From Bolinopsis microptera (Eukaryota; Ctenophora; Tentaculata; Lobata; Bolinopsidae), in assembly GCF_026151205.1 (NCBI RefSeq), contig NC_087084.1, positions 12,677,453-12,741,452 on the forward strand: DNA of 64,000 nt. Reading direction: 5' to 3'. This document shows positions 27,057-37,442 of this stretch, in pieces. The stretch's first letter is position 1. Each line of letters starts with the position of its first letter. A program made the position numbers and the translations under genes. Below the pieces are notes generated by a model that saw only the letters and a list, made by a program, of their open reading frames with translations, searched no databases and was not told the origin of the DNA.

Positions 27057-27483
27057 CGGACCCCACGGGAACATCAGTTTGGTGTCAGTAAGATGAATCA
27101 CTGACCGCTCATTCTTCTAGAAACTTCCATAGGACATCCATAGGAACATCAGTGGAAAGGTGCACTGTCAATCATTATTGCTCCATACCTCCAGTCCTCC
27201 TGTTATGTGCAATTCTCACTGCTATGTATGCTCCTCATTTGTATCAATTATATTGATGCTACATTGTTATAGAATATGAAATAATTTTCAACCGTATTAA
27301 TTTATTAACTTAGTGTAAATAGCAAGTTTGACAAAGGGATTACGTTTATTTTACCCGGAGTTCGTTTAAGTTTAGTATTGTAAATAGTTAATTTGACGAA
27401 GGGAATACGTCTATTTTACCCTGAGTTATGTTTTAGTTCAATCTTGACACAATTTTAAAATCATAATTTAATTATTTTATATA

Positions 27484-27567
27484 TTATATGTATTGTCCAT
27501 AACTAGGGTGGCCTGCTAACAGAACCATGATCTGCCTTGATTCATCCTTCAGCACAGAGAAAAGCTC
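27484..27567 (-). CDS. Possible short exon
   Basis: The minus strand reads ELFSVLKDESRQIMVLLAGH and on to PSYGQYI before TAA. The composition looks protein-like and the frame is clean for 27 codons, but the acceptor is poor and there is no second copy to test it. It could belong to the same minus-strand gene as the coiled-coil exon only if the TAA is intronic. Confidence 0.2.
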   Translation of the reverse strand, partial: ELFSVLKDESRQIMVLLAGHPSYGQYI

Positions 27568-27569
27568 CT

Positions 27570-28100
27570 TTTTTTATACATTATGATTACAGAGGATCTG
27601 ATATTTAGATATATATTGCTGTGCTGTAAAAATTGACTTTATTTATTTTATTTATTTTATTTCCATAGGACATAAAATCAGTAGACAATCTAACACAAGG
27701 TAATTCCTATGTTTCTACTGAAAACATTGACCACGTATTAGGGGTAATATGTTTGTTCAGTGTACGTGTTCATATTTTGAGTTTTATGACAGTGTAAATT
27801 TCAACTACATACGACATCTGGCATTTCTAATGAAGTCTCTTTTAAATGAGGATTTGATGACCTTTCAGTCGTGTGTAAGAGCTGTAAAATATCGTCAACG
27901 TCAGTTCCCCTTCACAGATTACGGCATCTCACATTACGACATCTCACATTACGGCATCTCGCATTGATTCGCAACGTAGAGTAGCACTGTGCTCAACTTA
28001 TTTACTTAAAGAGTTTAATTGCTGAAGCCTAAGTTCGTGTGATGTTAATAATTGATTTTAAAATTTCTATTTTATCCTGAACACATACGGCATTAAACAT
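27570..28100. other. AT-rich stretch with simple repeats
   Basis: Contains TTTATTTATTTTATTT low-complexity sequence near 27,640 and a three-unit 15-bp repeat at 27,921-27,965. No gene supported. Confidence 0.5.
27921..27965. repeat. 15-bp unit in three tandem copies
   Basis: ACGGCATCTCACATT, ACGACATCTCACATT and ACGGCATCTCGCATT lie head to tail. Confidence 0.9.
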
Positions 28101-28552
28101 GTGGCCACCAAAATTTCCCCGAAAGACTATCCGTCGAGATAGCCTGCTTGACACAAAGATGGTAAAATGATGAAGCACACGAAATAGGTTGCAACATTGT
28201 GCAATAAAAGCAAGTAACCCCTGTTTATTAAAGTATCAACATGATATATCATTATCTAACGACTCCGAACTTTAACTTTAGAGCCTTTTCAGGAAGGAAA
28301 GTGCCTATATTTATAAATCTTTGATAATTGAGTCTAAACAGTTACCACATTAAAGTATCAATATGATATATTATTATCTACAAATTGTTCATTCAACTTC
28401 TTAATGTGCCTAACACTGAAAGTTTTTCAACACCACTCCTTTGTTTTATAACCACATCACACTGTGTAAAATATAAACACAAAACACGTTACAAAAGACC
28501 AGGGGGCTCCTTTGTTTAGATTTAACTAATTTATTACAACAAATAACAAGTT

Positions 28553-28702
28553 TATAGATGTGGAAACTGGCGGGGAGGTGCATGTTTGTATCAGCTTTCC
28601 ATAATACAAAATATGTATCACCTCTTCAACCCGCCGAACTTGTACAAGTACTATTAAAGTAAACAAATGTGTCTCACCTCCCCGCCAGTATCCACATCTA
28701 TA
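28553..28702. mobile_element. 150-bp foldback (MITE-like) element
   Basis: The 27 bases at 28,554-28,580 match the reverse complement of 28,675-28,701 at 26 positions (ATAGATGTGG...GGGGAGGTG). The arms are framed by TA on both sides, which would suit a TA-targeting MITE, although TA is weak evidence in AT-rich sequence. Confidence 0.6.
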
Positions 28703-29204
28703 CACTGTTATTATAAGTAAGCAAAGTGTTTATACACTTAGCTGACGTTTGATATGAAGTAGACAAGTCAGTAATGATGGTATATTGACCATAAAACTCA
28801 CATATAATAGTATTCTTAAATCAGAGTGTAATATCCGGATAGAAATATTATTTATGAGAGCATTGTTTCTGATAATTCCGTATATGTGACACAGGGAAAA
28901 TGCTCTATTCAGGTAAAGTAAATTGTTCACTTAAATCAGAATGTAGAGTGTGAACCAAATTCTTGGAACCTATCGAAAGATACAAGGCTGGAGTAAGAGG
29001 TGTGCCTAATTCTAGAGCTATGTTTTAAGGATCAAACGATCTTTTTATAACAGGAAGAATATTCTAGAAGATTGTCCACTGCTGTGTTCTAGAACAATGT
29101 CACCTCATGTAGAAAACGTCGTACGTACTCCGTAACACTGATAGTGAGCACTGAGCATGATTTCTCAGTCAACACGACCGTGGGGGCTAGTTTACCGTTA
29201 ATAT

Positions 29205-29276
29205 ACCAGACTTGTATCCGACCGGATTTGAACCCGGGTCTTCTGCTTGGGAGGCGATCTGCACCACCCGGCCGAC
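29205..29276 (-). other. tRNA-like sequence (tRNA pseudogene or head of a tRNA-derived SINE)
   Basis: The minus strand contains a good pol III B box (GGTTCAAATCC) preceded by AGCAGAAGACCC, and a GTCGGCCGGGTGGTGCAG start resembling an A box. The T-stem has two mismatches and the acceptor stem does not close, so it is not a functional tRNA as written. Confidence 0.45.
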
Positions 29277-29639
29277 AACCGTTAATATGAAACCAATTTA
29301 ACGGGGTTTACTATGGTCACGTGAGCGGTCACGAGACAATAATCGCGGGAAAACTCCTGATCTAGGAGTTTCTAGATTGTTTTTAACTCGACATGCCAAC
29401 TCCTAATTAACTATTCATTCTCATCTCCAACACAATTACACACAAGATGCAGTGTACTACACTACTACCTACTAAGATGTAGTAGGTACAGTACCTACAT
29501 CTGCCCCCTCTTCGCGGACCACTGTGCAGTACCTACTAGGTACTCTCGGACAATAGGTAGTGGGCTGGGATGCACTGTGTGCAATAGGTATCAGTCTATA
29601 AACTATTTATTATGTTTTATTCACGATTATCCATAGTAT

Positions 29640-29835
29640 ATATAGGTAATTCTTCCCTGTGACCACGGGTTTTCTAGTCTTACTTATAATTCAGAGAATT
29701 ATTATTATTTTTTTTTTAAATTTTTTTTCCTTTGTTTGTTTGTACGATCGCCCACGTAACGTGCAAATAGATAAGAAATAGGTAGTTGCATAATAACCAT
29801 GGTAACTGGGGTTGTTACTCCCACGGGCTTGTTTT
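29640..29835. repeat. Dispersed repeat R1, outer part
   Basis: The reverse complement recurs at about 62,300-62,480: the GTGACCACGGGTTTTCTAG end, then an A/T-rich run, then CACGTGGGC and the ATTTGCATAGTAACCATGG-like segment. Related copies lie at 30,840-31,050 and 62,690-62,960. Confidence 0.7.
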
Positions 29836-30632
29836 GATAACATTTCCCGAAGCATATATGAAAATGTAATTAAGGATATGAAAATTGTGTATGAATGGCT
29901 TAGAATCAACAAGCTGAGACTAAATGCTGCAAAATCTTCATTCATTGTATTTGATAGATATCCTAATCAATCCCTCTGGATTTGGAAAAAGAATGCCTTT
30001 TTATAGAAGAAACTAAATCTCAAAAATATTTAGGTCTCATGATAGACAATTTATTGAACTTTCAAGACCATATTGATTATGTGAAATCAAAAATTGCTAA
30101 AAGAATAGGGGCATTATATAGGTCGAAAAATCTTCTTCCACTGAAATATAGAAAAATGTTTGTAAATGCTCTTATGCTCCCCCAATTTGACTACCTGGAT
30201 ATAATATGGTCTAGGGCTGCCAAAACCAGACTTAATTCTCTTGATATATTATACAAGAAAGTAGCAAAAATTGCACTGGATGTTCATTGGCAGGAACCAT
30301 CAGTAAATGTATATCGAAATATGAAGTGGTTACCCTTACACTTAAGACGACAACTCCATCTATCAACGTATATGTATAAAATTCTTAATGAGGCTGCACC
30401 ATCATCATTCACCGGTAAATTTTCTTATGTATCCGGAGGATCACGTGATGCTGAGAGGTGCAACCTTTATATTCACAAATCCAGAACACACAAAACCTTT
30501 ACATATTTAGGTGCAAAATGTTGGAATACAATTCCAGAGAACATAAGGACTATAGAATGTAGTGTAAATTTCTCACAATGTATGAAATCTAAATTTATGT
30601 CAGATGTAATTCAAGGAGTCTCATCCCTATGA
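29836..30632 (+). pseudogene. 5'-truncated jockey/CR1-like reverse transcriptase fragment
   Basis: The 216-codon frame at 29,982-30,632 matches the region after the palm of non-LTR reverse transcriptases: KYLGLMIDN, then LLPLKYRKMFVNALMLPQFD, then NMKWLPLHLRRQLHL. A preceding frame at about 29,850-29,980 (WLRINKLRLNAAKSSFIVF) supplies the end of the palm domain in another phase, so one frameshift separates them. The catalytic FADD box is missing because of the 5' truncation, which is typical of target-primed insertion. Compared with the equivalent site at 62,280-62,310, the fragment sits inside dispersed repeat R1. It differs from the AlkB-type element, so at least two LINE lineages are present. 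Confidence 0.8.
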
Positions 30633-31055
30633 AATAAACAATAGTTTCGACTATTTCTACACTCTAGCTATGTGACAACTGAAACAATTTTTAAGGTGCT
30701 GGAGTTTTTGTCGGGTGGTCATTTTGATCGGTTTTGTGGTAATTACGTTGTGTTCAGTACGAGCTACATTTCAATGGGCTTTATCTTTGGTGGATGAATA
30801 CTTTTTGACACGATCAAAACTGACTTCCAAAGAATACTATTAGGTCCCTTCCTGTGACCACGGGCTTTCTAGTTATATATAAAAGATATTATATATTTCT
30901 GTATGTACGACCGCCCACGTGCAAATTACACGAGAAATAGGAATTTGCATAGTAACCATGGTAACGGTATTCAAAAGCGCACAAACAAAGATTTGCGAGC
31001 GAAATTTTGATCGGTTTTGTGGTAATTACGTTGTGTTCAGTGCAAGCTACCTTTT
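30633..31055. repeat. Dispersed repeat R1, continuing copies
   Basis: 30,720-30,875 and 30,940-31,055 match, in reverse complement, 62,150-62,290 and 61,950-62,110 (GATCGGTTTTGTGGTAATTA, GTGTTCAGT, AAGCTACCTTTT). No coding sequence. Confidence 0.7.
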
Positions 31056-31735
31056 AGAGAGAGAGAGAAACAAATTTGAATTTTGATCTTTATTACAGAT
31101 TAAATGTTAAACATATCATATATAACCATAAAAGCCGCGCGTCGGCTGATTGCCTCAACTTGGATTGGTAGTAATTTCAGTTTACAGAAGCTGAAGGACG
31201 GCAGCTCAAAAGCCCCAGTGAACCATCGGAAAGATTAAGGACTCGAGTGCCAATAGTGGCTTTTTCGAACCCATTTTCGCCGATTTGCTGTGGCCCAGAT
31301 GAGCCGCGCCCTGCTGCTTAACGGCACATGATGGTTTTTGTTTAAATACTTATTTAAATTTAAGCGATAATTCATTTGGTGGTTTACAGTTTTTGAATCA
31401 TGTTCATCATTTATTTTTCGTTCAATTATCACGTGTTTACAATTCAGTCATACCATGCATAGTCAACATTGTTGAGGCAACCAGCTTCCGCAGTTCAATA
31501 ATTGGAGACCGAAAAATATATATTGATCGAAATTTACAATTCAATTCATCGTTATCAAATATAGTCAATAATATTCTTGATTCCATTTAGTACATAATAA
31601 GTTGGTTTTATTCTCTTGCAATACTACTGCACAACAAAAACTGCGCCTGTCAACCAGCAACAGCGCAGTCATAGGTGTGCAGCCAAAGCTAGGCCACACA
31701 CCCATGGCCGCGCCGGTTAAACAACTCTATATATT
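31056..31735. mobile_element. About 680-bp insertion in R1, type unknown
   Basis: The site is uninterrupted in the related copy at about 61,945-61,960 (reverse complement reads ...AGCTACCTTTTAATCGGCTGT). Here ACCTTTT and AATCGGCTG are separated by 680 bp that start with a GA-repeat and carry no reverse transcriptase or transposase that I recognise. Terminal repeats were not found. Confidence 0.5.
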
Positions 31736-31736
31736 T

Positions 31737-32859
31737 AATCGGCTGTTTCTTCGGTTGTGACGGATATTTGTTGATGCTATAAAAACTGACTACCAAAGAA
31801 TACTATTGGCTTCCTCCCTGTGATCACAATGAAACAAGAAATTTTCAATGAAACAAGAAATTTAATTTTTAGCACATTTTACAGAATAAAGAGATGTAAA
31901 ACAATTTATAAAATATAATGCTCATTCGGTGTATTAGGAAAGAAAAAATTTTTTTTAGGAAAGAAAAATTTTTATTTACCACAAAACAATCAATACATAA
32001 TGTTATATTCATAAATAAATTCAAATTTCAATTTTAAACACATATACAGTACGCCGCGCACACAGCCACAATTTTCAATTGTTCAGAAATTCGTAGGTCA
32101 GCTGTAGGCGCCGCGCACAGGATCTATTTAATTGTTATCTTACAATTACATGTCGCATTTCTTAATCACTAGAGTCAAAATTTCAGAAGCAAAATAATTT
32201 AAAACATATTTCTGTCGTTCATGCAGTACAAGTAATTCATGTTTTGTGAATAGAGGCTTTATGACTCGGTGTATATGACTTTTTGTCCTTGACTGTTAGT
32301 TTGATTTTGAAGGGACAGGTAACTAACGGGGCAGGGAATGTGCGTGCCTGAAAGCTTTTGCACACACCAAAACGCTAGTTCAGTTGAGTTTTTAGAGACA
32401 GGGCTCATATGAGGATCAGAAGAAAATTGTTAGCAGACGTTAGGGGTTCTGTTTATGTTTGTTACTATGGGTTACAGTCTTGTTGTGACAAAAAGTCTAC
32501 ACTATATATATGCCTAAGTTTAAATTGTGTAGTTTGAGGATATAAAATGCAACTTTAAGATGGATATTGGAGAGCTGGCGAAAAATTATGGTCTTTGTAT
32601 CAATGGTTATAATAAGCTATAAATATCTTAAACTATACAGTGCTAATTAAAAATTTCTTTATACTGCATTATCAAATTAAATCTTAAAAATTCAAAAATA
32701 TACATTCATTTTATTTTATTAAAGACTTTCTCACACATACTTTACTCACAGAACAAGACTTGGAAAACACTAGACTAGGGGAATTTCGCTGACATGTGTG
32801 TGACCAGCAAGTAGTGATCTTTCGAAGACAATATTGTTGCAGTCAAAATCTTTGATGGT
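31737..32859. other. Non-coding stretch with repeat fragments
   Basis: 31,737-31,830 is R1. After that comes an AT-rich stretch with short AAGAAATTT and AAGAAAAATTTTT duplications and a GCGCC-containing segment near 32,050-32,120. No gene seen. Confidence 0.4.
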
Positions 32860-33690
32860 CTAATCAAGCGGGGCGTGGCTGTGTTGATTATTTAATAGTG
32901 CACGTTTAAGCTTTCCCCGCAAACACATCACACTCATGGTAAAGTCAGCCATTCTAACTTTTGGAGTAATCATGTTAAAAATTTTGGTTGATCTTGTATT
33001 ATGGTTGTCAGGTGGGTCAGCCTGACAGATAACTAGGGTGGGCTTCCTTGTCGAGCATGTGTAGCCTTCATGTAAGGATATTGGAGCACAAAATTTCATT
33101 ATCTTGTAGAGCTCGAGGTAACAGTGGTATGTATAGAGATTTTGGATAGCTAGGATATTATTATGTTTGAATAGCGGTTTAGTATGTTCTTTTATGAAAA
33201 ACTTGTTGTTAAGTTTTTGCTGCCCTATTGGTCTGGTGCGTGCACTGGTCTTCAATTTATCAAGGTAAGCCTCCCTATCACCGAACATAACCCTAAGACA
33301 GTACTTCTGGGCGGTAAATAGAGAGCTTATACGATGCTTCGCTGCCCCACCCCAGACAGATATACAGTAAAAGAGATGGGATTCAAACAAAGTATAGTAT
33401 AGTTGTTGATGTAGAAATTCTGGAAGGGAGCAGCGAAGTCGACATAAGGTGGATGTGGAATGATTTCGATTTCGCTTAAGGGCTTTAATGTGATTTTCCC
33501 ATGAAAGGTTCTCATCAATTATAACTCCAATGAATTTAGTGGATGAAACTTTTTTTTATCGGAAAGTTGTCTATAGTAAGTCCTACTTCATCATCTGATA
33601 GAGTCTCTGACTTAGAGGGCTTTCTAGTATCTTTTATAATACAATTATGACAAAAAATGATTTTAAAATGAAACTAAACTTTTAGGCGCG
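32860..33690 (-). pseudogene. 3' fragment of a CR1-like reverse transcriptase
   Basis: The 176-codon minus frame (32,860-33,390) contains FESHLFYCISVWGG, then LFTAQKYCLRVMFGD and KLKTSARTRPIG. These follow the equivalents in the element at 36,046-36,939 (FESHLGYGITVWGG, LFLAQKKCVRILFGD) and continue through the C-terminal tail. Upstream coding up to about 33,690 continues in shifted frames (motif ENHIKALKRNRNH). The catalytic palm is absent. It is clearly related to, but diverged from, the AlkB-type element. Confidence 0.8.
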
Positions 33691-34544
33691 CCGCGGATTT
33701 TTTCGCCAATTCACACTGTAGTATTAAGGGGGGGGGGGGGTTCACCCTGATTTTTTTTGTGAAACTTGGTTTCGATATAGTAGTTGACCAACAAACTAGG
33801 ACCGGTGACCGAACTTTTGAGGGGGCCCCGGACCCCAACCGCCAAACGGTGCCCGCGGGGCAGCCACGCCCACATTTGGTCCAAATTAGGCCCAATTTAG
33901 CCAAATAGCCTGAACATGCCCAAAAACCAGATTTTAGGTGCTCTACTTGTAGCTAGTGGTCCCCTGAACTCGTATATGAATTTTCATTAAGATTGGACAA
34001 AAGATGACCGAGTTATAAGCCAAAAACCATATGACCATATTTGGGCATACGCACCAAATTTGATCGATTTTGGCCCATAAATTGGTCAAATATCAATATT
34101 TTTGAATGAAATCAACTTTATATGGAAGGTAAGCCTATACTACACATCCTCTATGATTATCAGCTCAGTATCTACCTAACTGAGGATTCTGTGTTCAAAT
34201 AATCGCAAAAAATGAACAAAATCGTCCATATCTCAGTTCGCAATATTTGCGAAACTGATTTCGCTCAAAACAATAGAACTCAATAGAGTTTCAATATTTT
34301 TACATGAAATTTTCAGAATCAACGTAGAATCGCATTTCGACCTTAAGTTTTGTATTGGAATTTTGAAATTTGGCCGCCAAATTTTTTGAGAAAAGACAAT
34401 TTTTTTTTTTTGAGAAAAGACAATTTTATTATTTATCACCAATTCAATACATAATCAATAAATATATATCCGAATAAATTTGATTAAAAATTAAATGATA
34501 CAAGTATGCTAGCAGCTAGCGCGCTTATATTTGATAAATATTCA
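33691..34544. other. Repeat-derived non-coding stretch with a 14-G run
   Basis: 33,600-33,725 is repeated in reverse complement at 61,650-61,760, including CGCGCCGCGGATTTTTTCGC. A G-run at 33,727-33,740 is followed by unclassified sequence and an imperfect tandem of TTTGAGAAAAGACAATTTT at 34,385-34,425. No gene. Confidence 0.5.
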
Positions 34545-35340
34545 CGCTGTTAAAATGGGTTTTACCACACCGCCACTCACATTAGCACAGTTGGTGAACG
34601 GACCCAGGCGCTGTTAAGCTTTTATGAGCCCTGGTTGACTGCTGAGAGTGGCGAAGGGGCTGATATTAATTTTATCTTAGTTTAACCTAGATTCCAATAA
34701 AATTTTAGTTTTGTGTTATAGTTATATGATTTTTATGCGATATTTAAGTTACAGCTGCTCGCAATACATTATTGCTTAAAAATTGTTAAATATGCTCGCT
34801 ATACGCTTAATTTTAGATACCGTATGTATATATACATATCAGCTCATAATACCAAATAACAATAATAAATAAATTAAAAGCATTGAAGAGGTCCAAAACC
34901 AATTCAAGCATGACACAAAGTTGAATACATTTTCATCGGAAGCTGCAAGCTTATTAACGTTTGATTCCGTACGTTCATGATCCGTTATTATGCATTCACC
35001 TTCAGGCGGTGTCGACGGATCATGCGAAAAGGGTTTTTGACAGGCTGTGCCCTTACCATAATTAAACTGAACCATTGCCTGATACGATGTAAACAAGAGT
35101 GTTGGATAGGTGAGCCGCGCAAGCGCTCGCGCATTTGTGTCGCTCTGACAAATAGCACTTAAATAATTTAGCTACCAAGACGTAAATCGCGCGTTACGTA
35201 AAGTATTATTTTTCCCTTCGGATAAAGTGAACGTTACACCCGCGTGTAACCTGCTTTAATGTTTTGTGTGCATGTGTGGTGGAGTGAGTGTATAATGTAA
35301 TGATTGAATGAATCTTTTTTCTTTTGTGGTGCATATATGA
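34545..35340. repeat. Dispersed repeat R2, single copy outside the palindrome
   Basis: Matches 60,580-61,240 in the same orientation and 43,860-45,260 in reverse complement, with markers TTGGTGAACGGACCCAGGCG, GCCCTGGTTGACTGCT and CACCTTCAGGCGGTGTCGA. No coding potential that is conserved between copies. Confidence 0.8.
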
Positions 35341-35392
35341 TGTGGGTGACAGGTGTAAAATCTAAAATATATAAACATAAATGGGGGTCTTT

Positions 35393-37442
35393 TCATAGGA
35401 AAGTGTTGAAGTTTAAGTCCTGCCAGTTAATATTGTCAGGTTGGTGTTGAGCCTTCATGATAGAAAGCTTCAATCGGGATTTAATTGAACCTATTGAACC
35501 TATTTTTCCACGTGCATTTGACTGCTCAAGAAACCTATTCCATAAATTTGCCCCTTTATATGCGAAATTGTGAGATGAGTGTGGTGTCACAAATCTGTCA
35601 TCTCTGAGCTCAGACTTCTTAAAGAGAGAATACATGGATATGGGCTGATGACTCTTCACTATCTTCATTGTTTCAGTAATGCATCTGTATCTATATATGT
35701 TATGTACTGTCATTAGTTCCTTAGATTGGAAAATAGGTTTTGTTGATTCTCTAGAGTGGAATTCTGCCCCAAGTATTTGGCAGCGATGTGGCCTTGCTTG
35801 TTTATCACCAGTCTTCCTCAAGCTGATACATATAGAACACGGTTTAATGTGAGGTATAGTTGATCAGTGGCGTAACGAAAGGCCCTGCTGACCCTGCTGT
35901 GCAGGGGGGCGCCGTCTTAGGGGGGCGCCAAATCGTCGTTTGAATGTGGGACAATTTCGAAAACTTAACTAAAGTACTAGCAAAACTGCGCGTTTTGCTC
36001 TAGATACACACTTTTTTAGAGATTTTACCGGCGTATTCTTTAAAATCACCTAATTTGTTCAATTTTAGGGAGGGGCACCAAAAGGGGAGGGGGGCGCCAA
36101 CAGGCAACGTTACGCCACTGTAGTTGATTCATTGGATATTTGACCTTTCTTTTTATACTGCACTGGATTGGCCTGCTACGAGAACAAGTTTTAAACTTGT
36201 CGCTAAATGCTTCCGAGTCCCCAAATAAGATTCGGACACATTTCTTCTGTGCAAGGAATAGTGGTGAAAGCTTATTAATTGATACACCACCCCATACAGT
36301 TATACCGTATCCTAGATGAGATTCAAAAAGAGTGTGGTATATCTGTTTGTACAGCTGGCTGGGGAGGGAGTTTTTTATTCGATAAATACGGCCACATATG
36401 CTGTTTAATTTCTTAGTTAGTTTCTCGATATGAGGTGTCCAACTCAGTTTGTCATCAATAATTACACCTAGAAATTTCGTTTCAGTAACCTGTTTGATCG
36501 GGATCCCATCAATTTCTAGATTCAAGTCATTTTCAGTATTATCAATGGTCTTACGTTTAGTAGGCGAGAAGTACATGTAACAAGATTTTTTAACATTAAT
36601 GTGCAGTAGGTTATGGCGCATATATTGGCACACAGAGTCGAGAATTTCATTCGCTATTTTGTATGCTTTTTCGTTAGTTTCAGCAGCTACAAAGATGTTT
36701 GTGTCATCTGCAAATAGTACAAATTTTCCTAATGTACTACATCTATAGATGTCATTTATATAGATAAGAAAAAGCAAGGGGCCCAAAACGGATCCTTGAG
36801 GTACGCCTAGTTTAACTGGGAGAGGCTCTGATTCTTCACCAAGTACACTAACATACTGGTATCTATTATTTAGATAGCTGGAGAGCAGCTTTAGTGCGTT
36901 TCCTCTAACTCCGTAATTACTAAGTTTCTTAAGTAGCATATCAAATGGTAAGGTATCAAATGCTTTAGAGAGATCGATAAATATTCCTAATACGTGGTTT
37001 TTATTATTCCGTTTTTCTTCGACGTGATTTACGGAGTAGTTAAGAGCATGACTTGTCGAGTGGTTTTTTCTAAAGCCGAACTGATTTTCGAATTTTATTC
37101 CTCGAGATAAGAAAAAGTTGTATAATCTACTGTAAATAATTTTTTCAAATATTTTACCAAATACTGGTAATGTTGATACTGGCCTGTAATTCTCTAGTAA
37201 TTCCTCATCTTCTTTTTTATATATATCGGGGTTATCTTACCCGTTTTCAGTTGATCAGGGAAGACACCTTCATTCATGCAGTTGTTATAAATTCTGGCAA
37301 GATGTTCTGATATAGTTTGACTACACTGCTTCATTACATGTGCCGGTATGTCGCTAGCTTTACCGTTATTAAATTCACTTATAATTTGTATTATTTCAGA
37401 GCTTGTACATTCAGTAAGTAAAACAAAATTTAAGTAAAACAA
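35393..37442 (-). pseudogene. Reverse transcriptase part of the AlkB-type retrotransposon ORF2 (broken)
   Basis: The minus strand encodes a nearly whole CR1-like reverse transcriptase. The N-terminal part at 36,940-37,442 includes NNGKASDIP, a two-base frameshift near 37,210, ENYRPVST, the NQFGFRKNHST region and the FIDLSKAFDT box. The palm at 36,046-36,939 has GVPQGSVLGPLLF and the catalytic FADD at residues 76-79 of that frame. The thumb and C-terminal tail follow down to 35,393. A 256-bp MITE (35,865-36,120) splits the tail, and the start is cut from the endonuclease by an insertion (37,420-39,055). The catalytic residues look intact, so the breaks are recent. The role would be target-primed reverse transcription of element RNA. 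Confidence 0.9.
35865..36120. mobile_element. hAT-type MITE with 8-bp target duplication
   Basis: The ends are a perfect 13-bp inverted repeat (CAGTGGCGTAACG ... CGTTACGCCACTG). The element is flanked by an exact 8-bp direct repeat, TAGTTGAT (35,857-35,864 and 36,121-36,128). An 8-bp duplication and CAGTG-type ends are hallmarks of hAT elements. At 256 bp it has no transposase, so it is non-autonomous. Inner GGGGGGCGCC motifs near both ends extend the symmetry. It lies inside reverse transcriptase coding sequence and so is younger than that retrotransposon copy. Confidence 0.93.

Noticed and set aside
27921-27965. CRISPR-like array
   Set aside because: Only three 15-bp units directly abutting with no spacers, in a eukaryotic setting; a simple tandem repeat.
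28100-28163. Possible first exon (MWPPKFPRKTIRRDSLLDTKM, then GTAAAA)
   Set aside because: Short, weak donor, no partner exon and no second copy for comparison.
29205-29276. Functional tRNA gene
   Set aside because: The B box is good, but the T-stem has mismatches and the acceptor stem does not pair, so it is called only tRNA-like.
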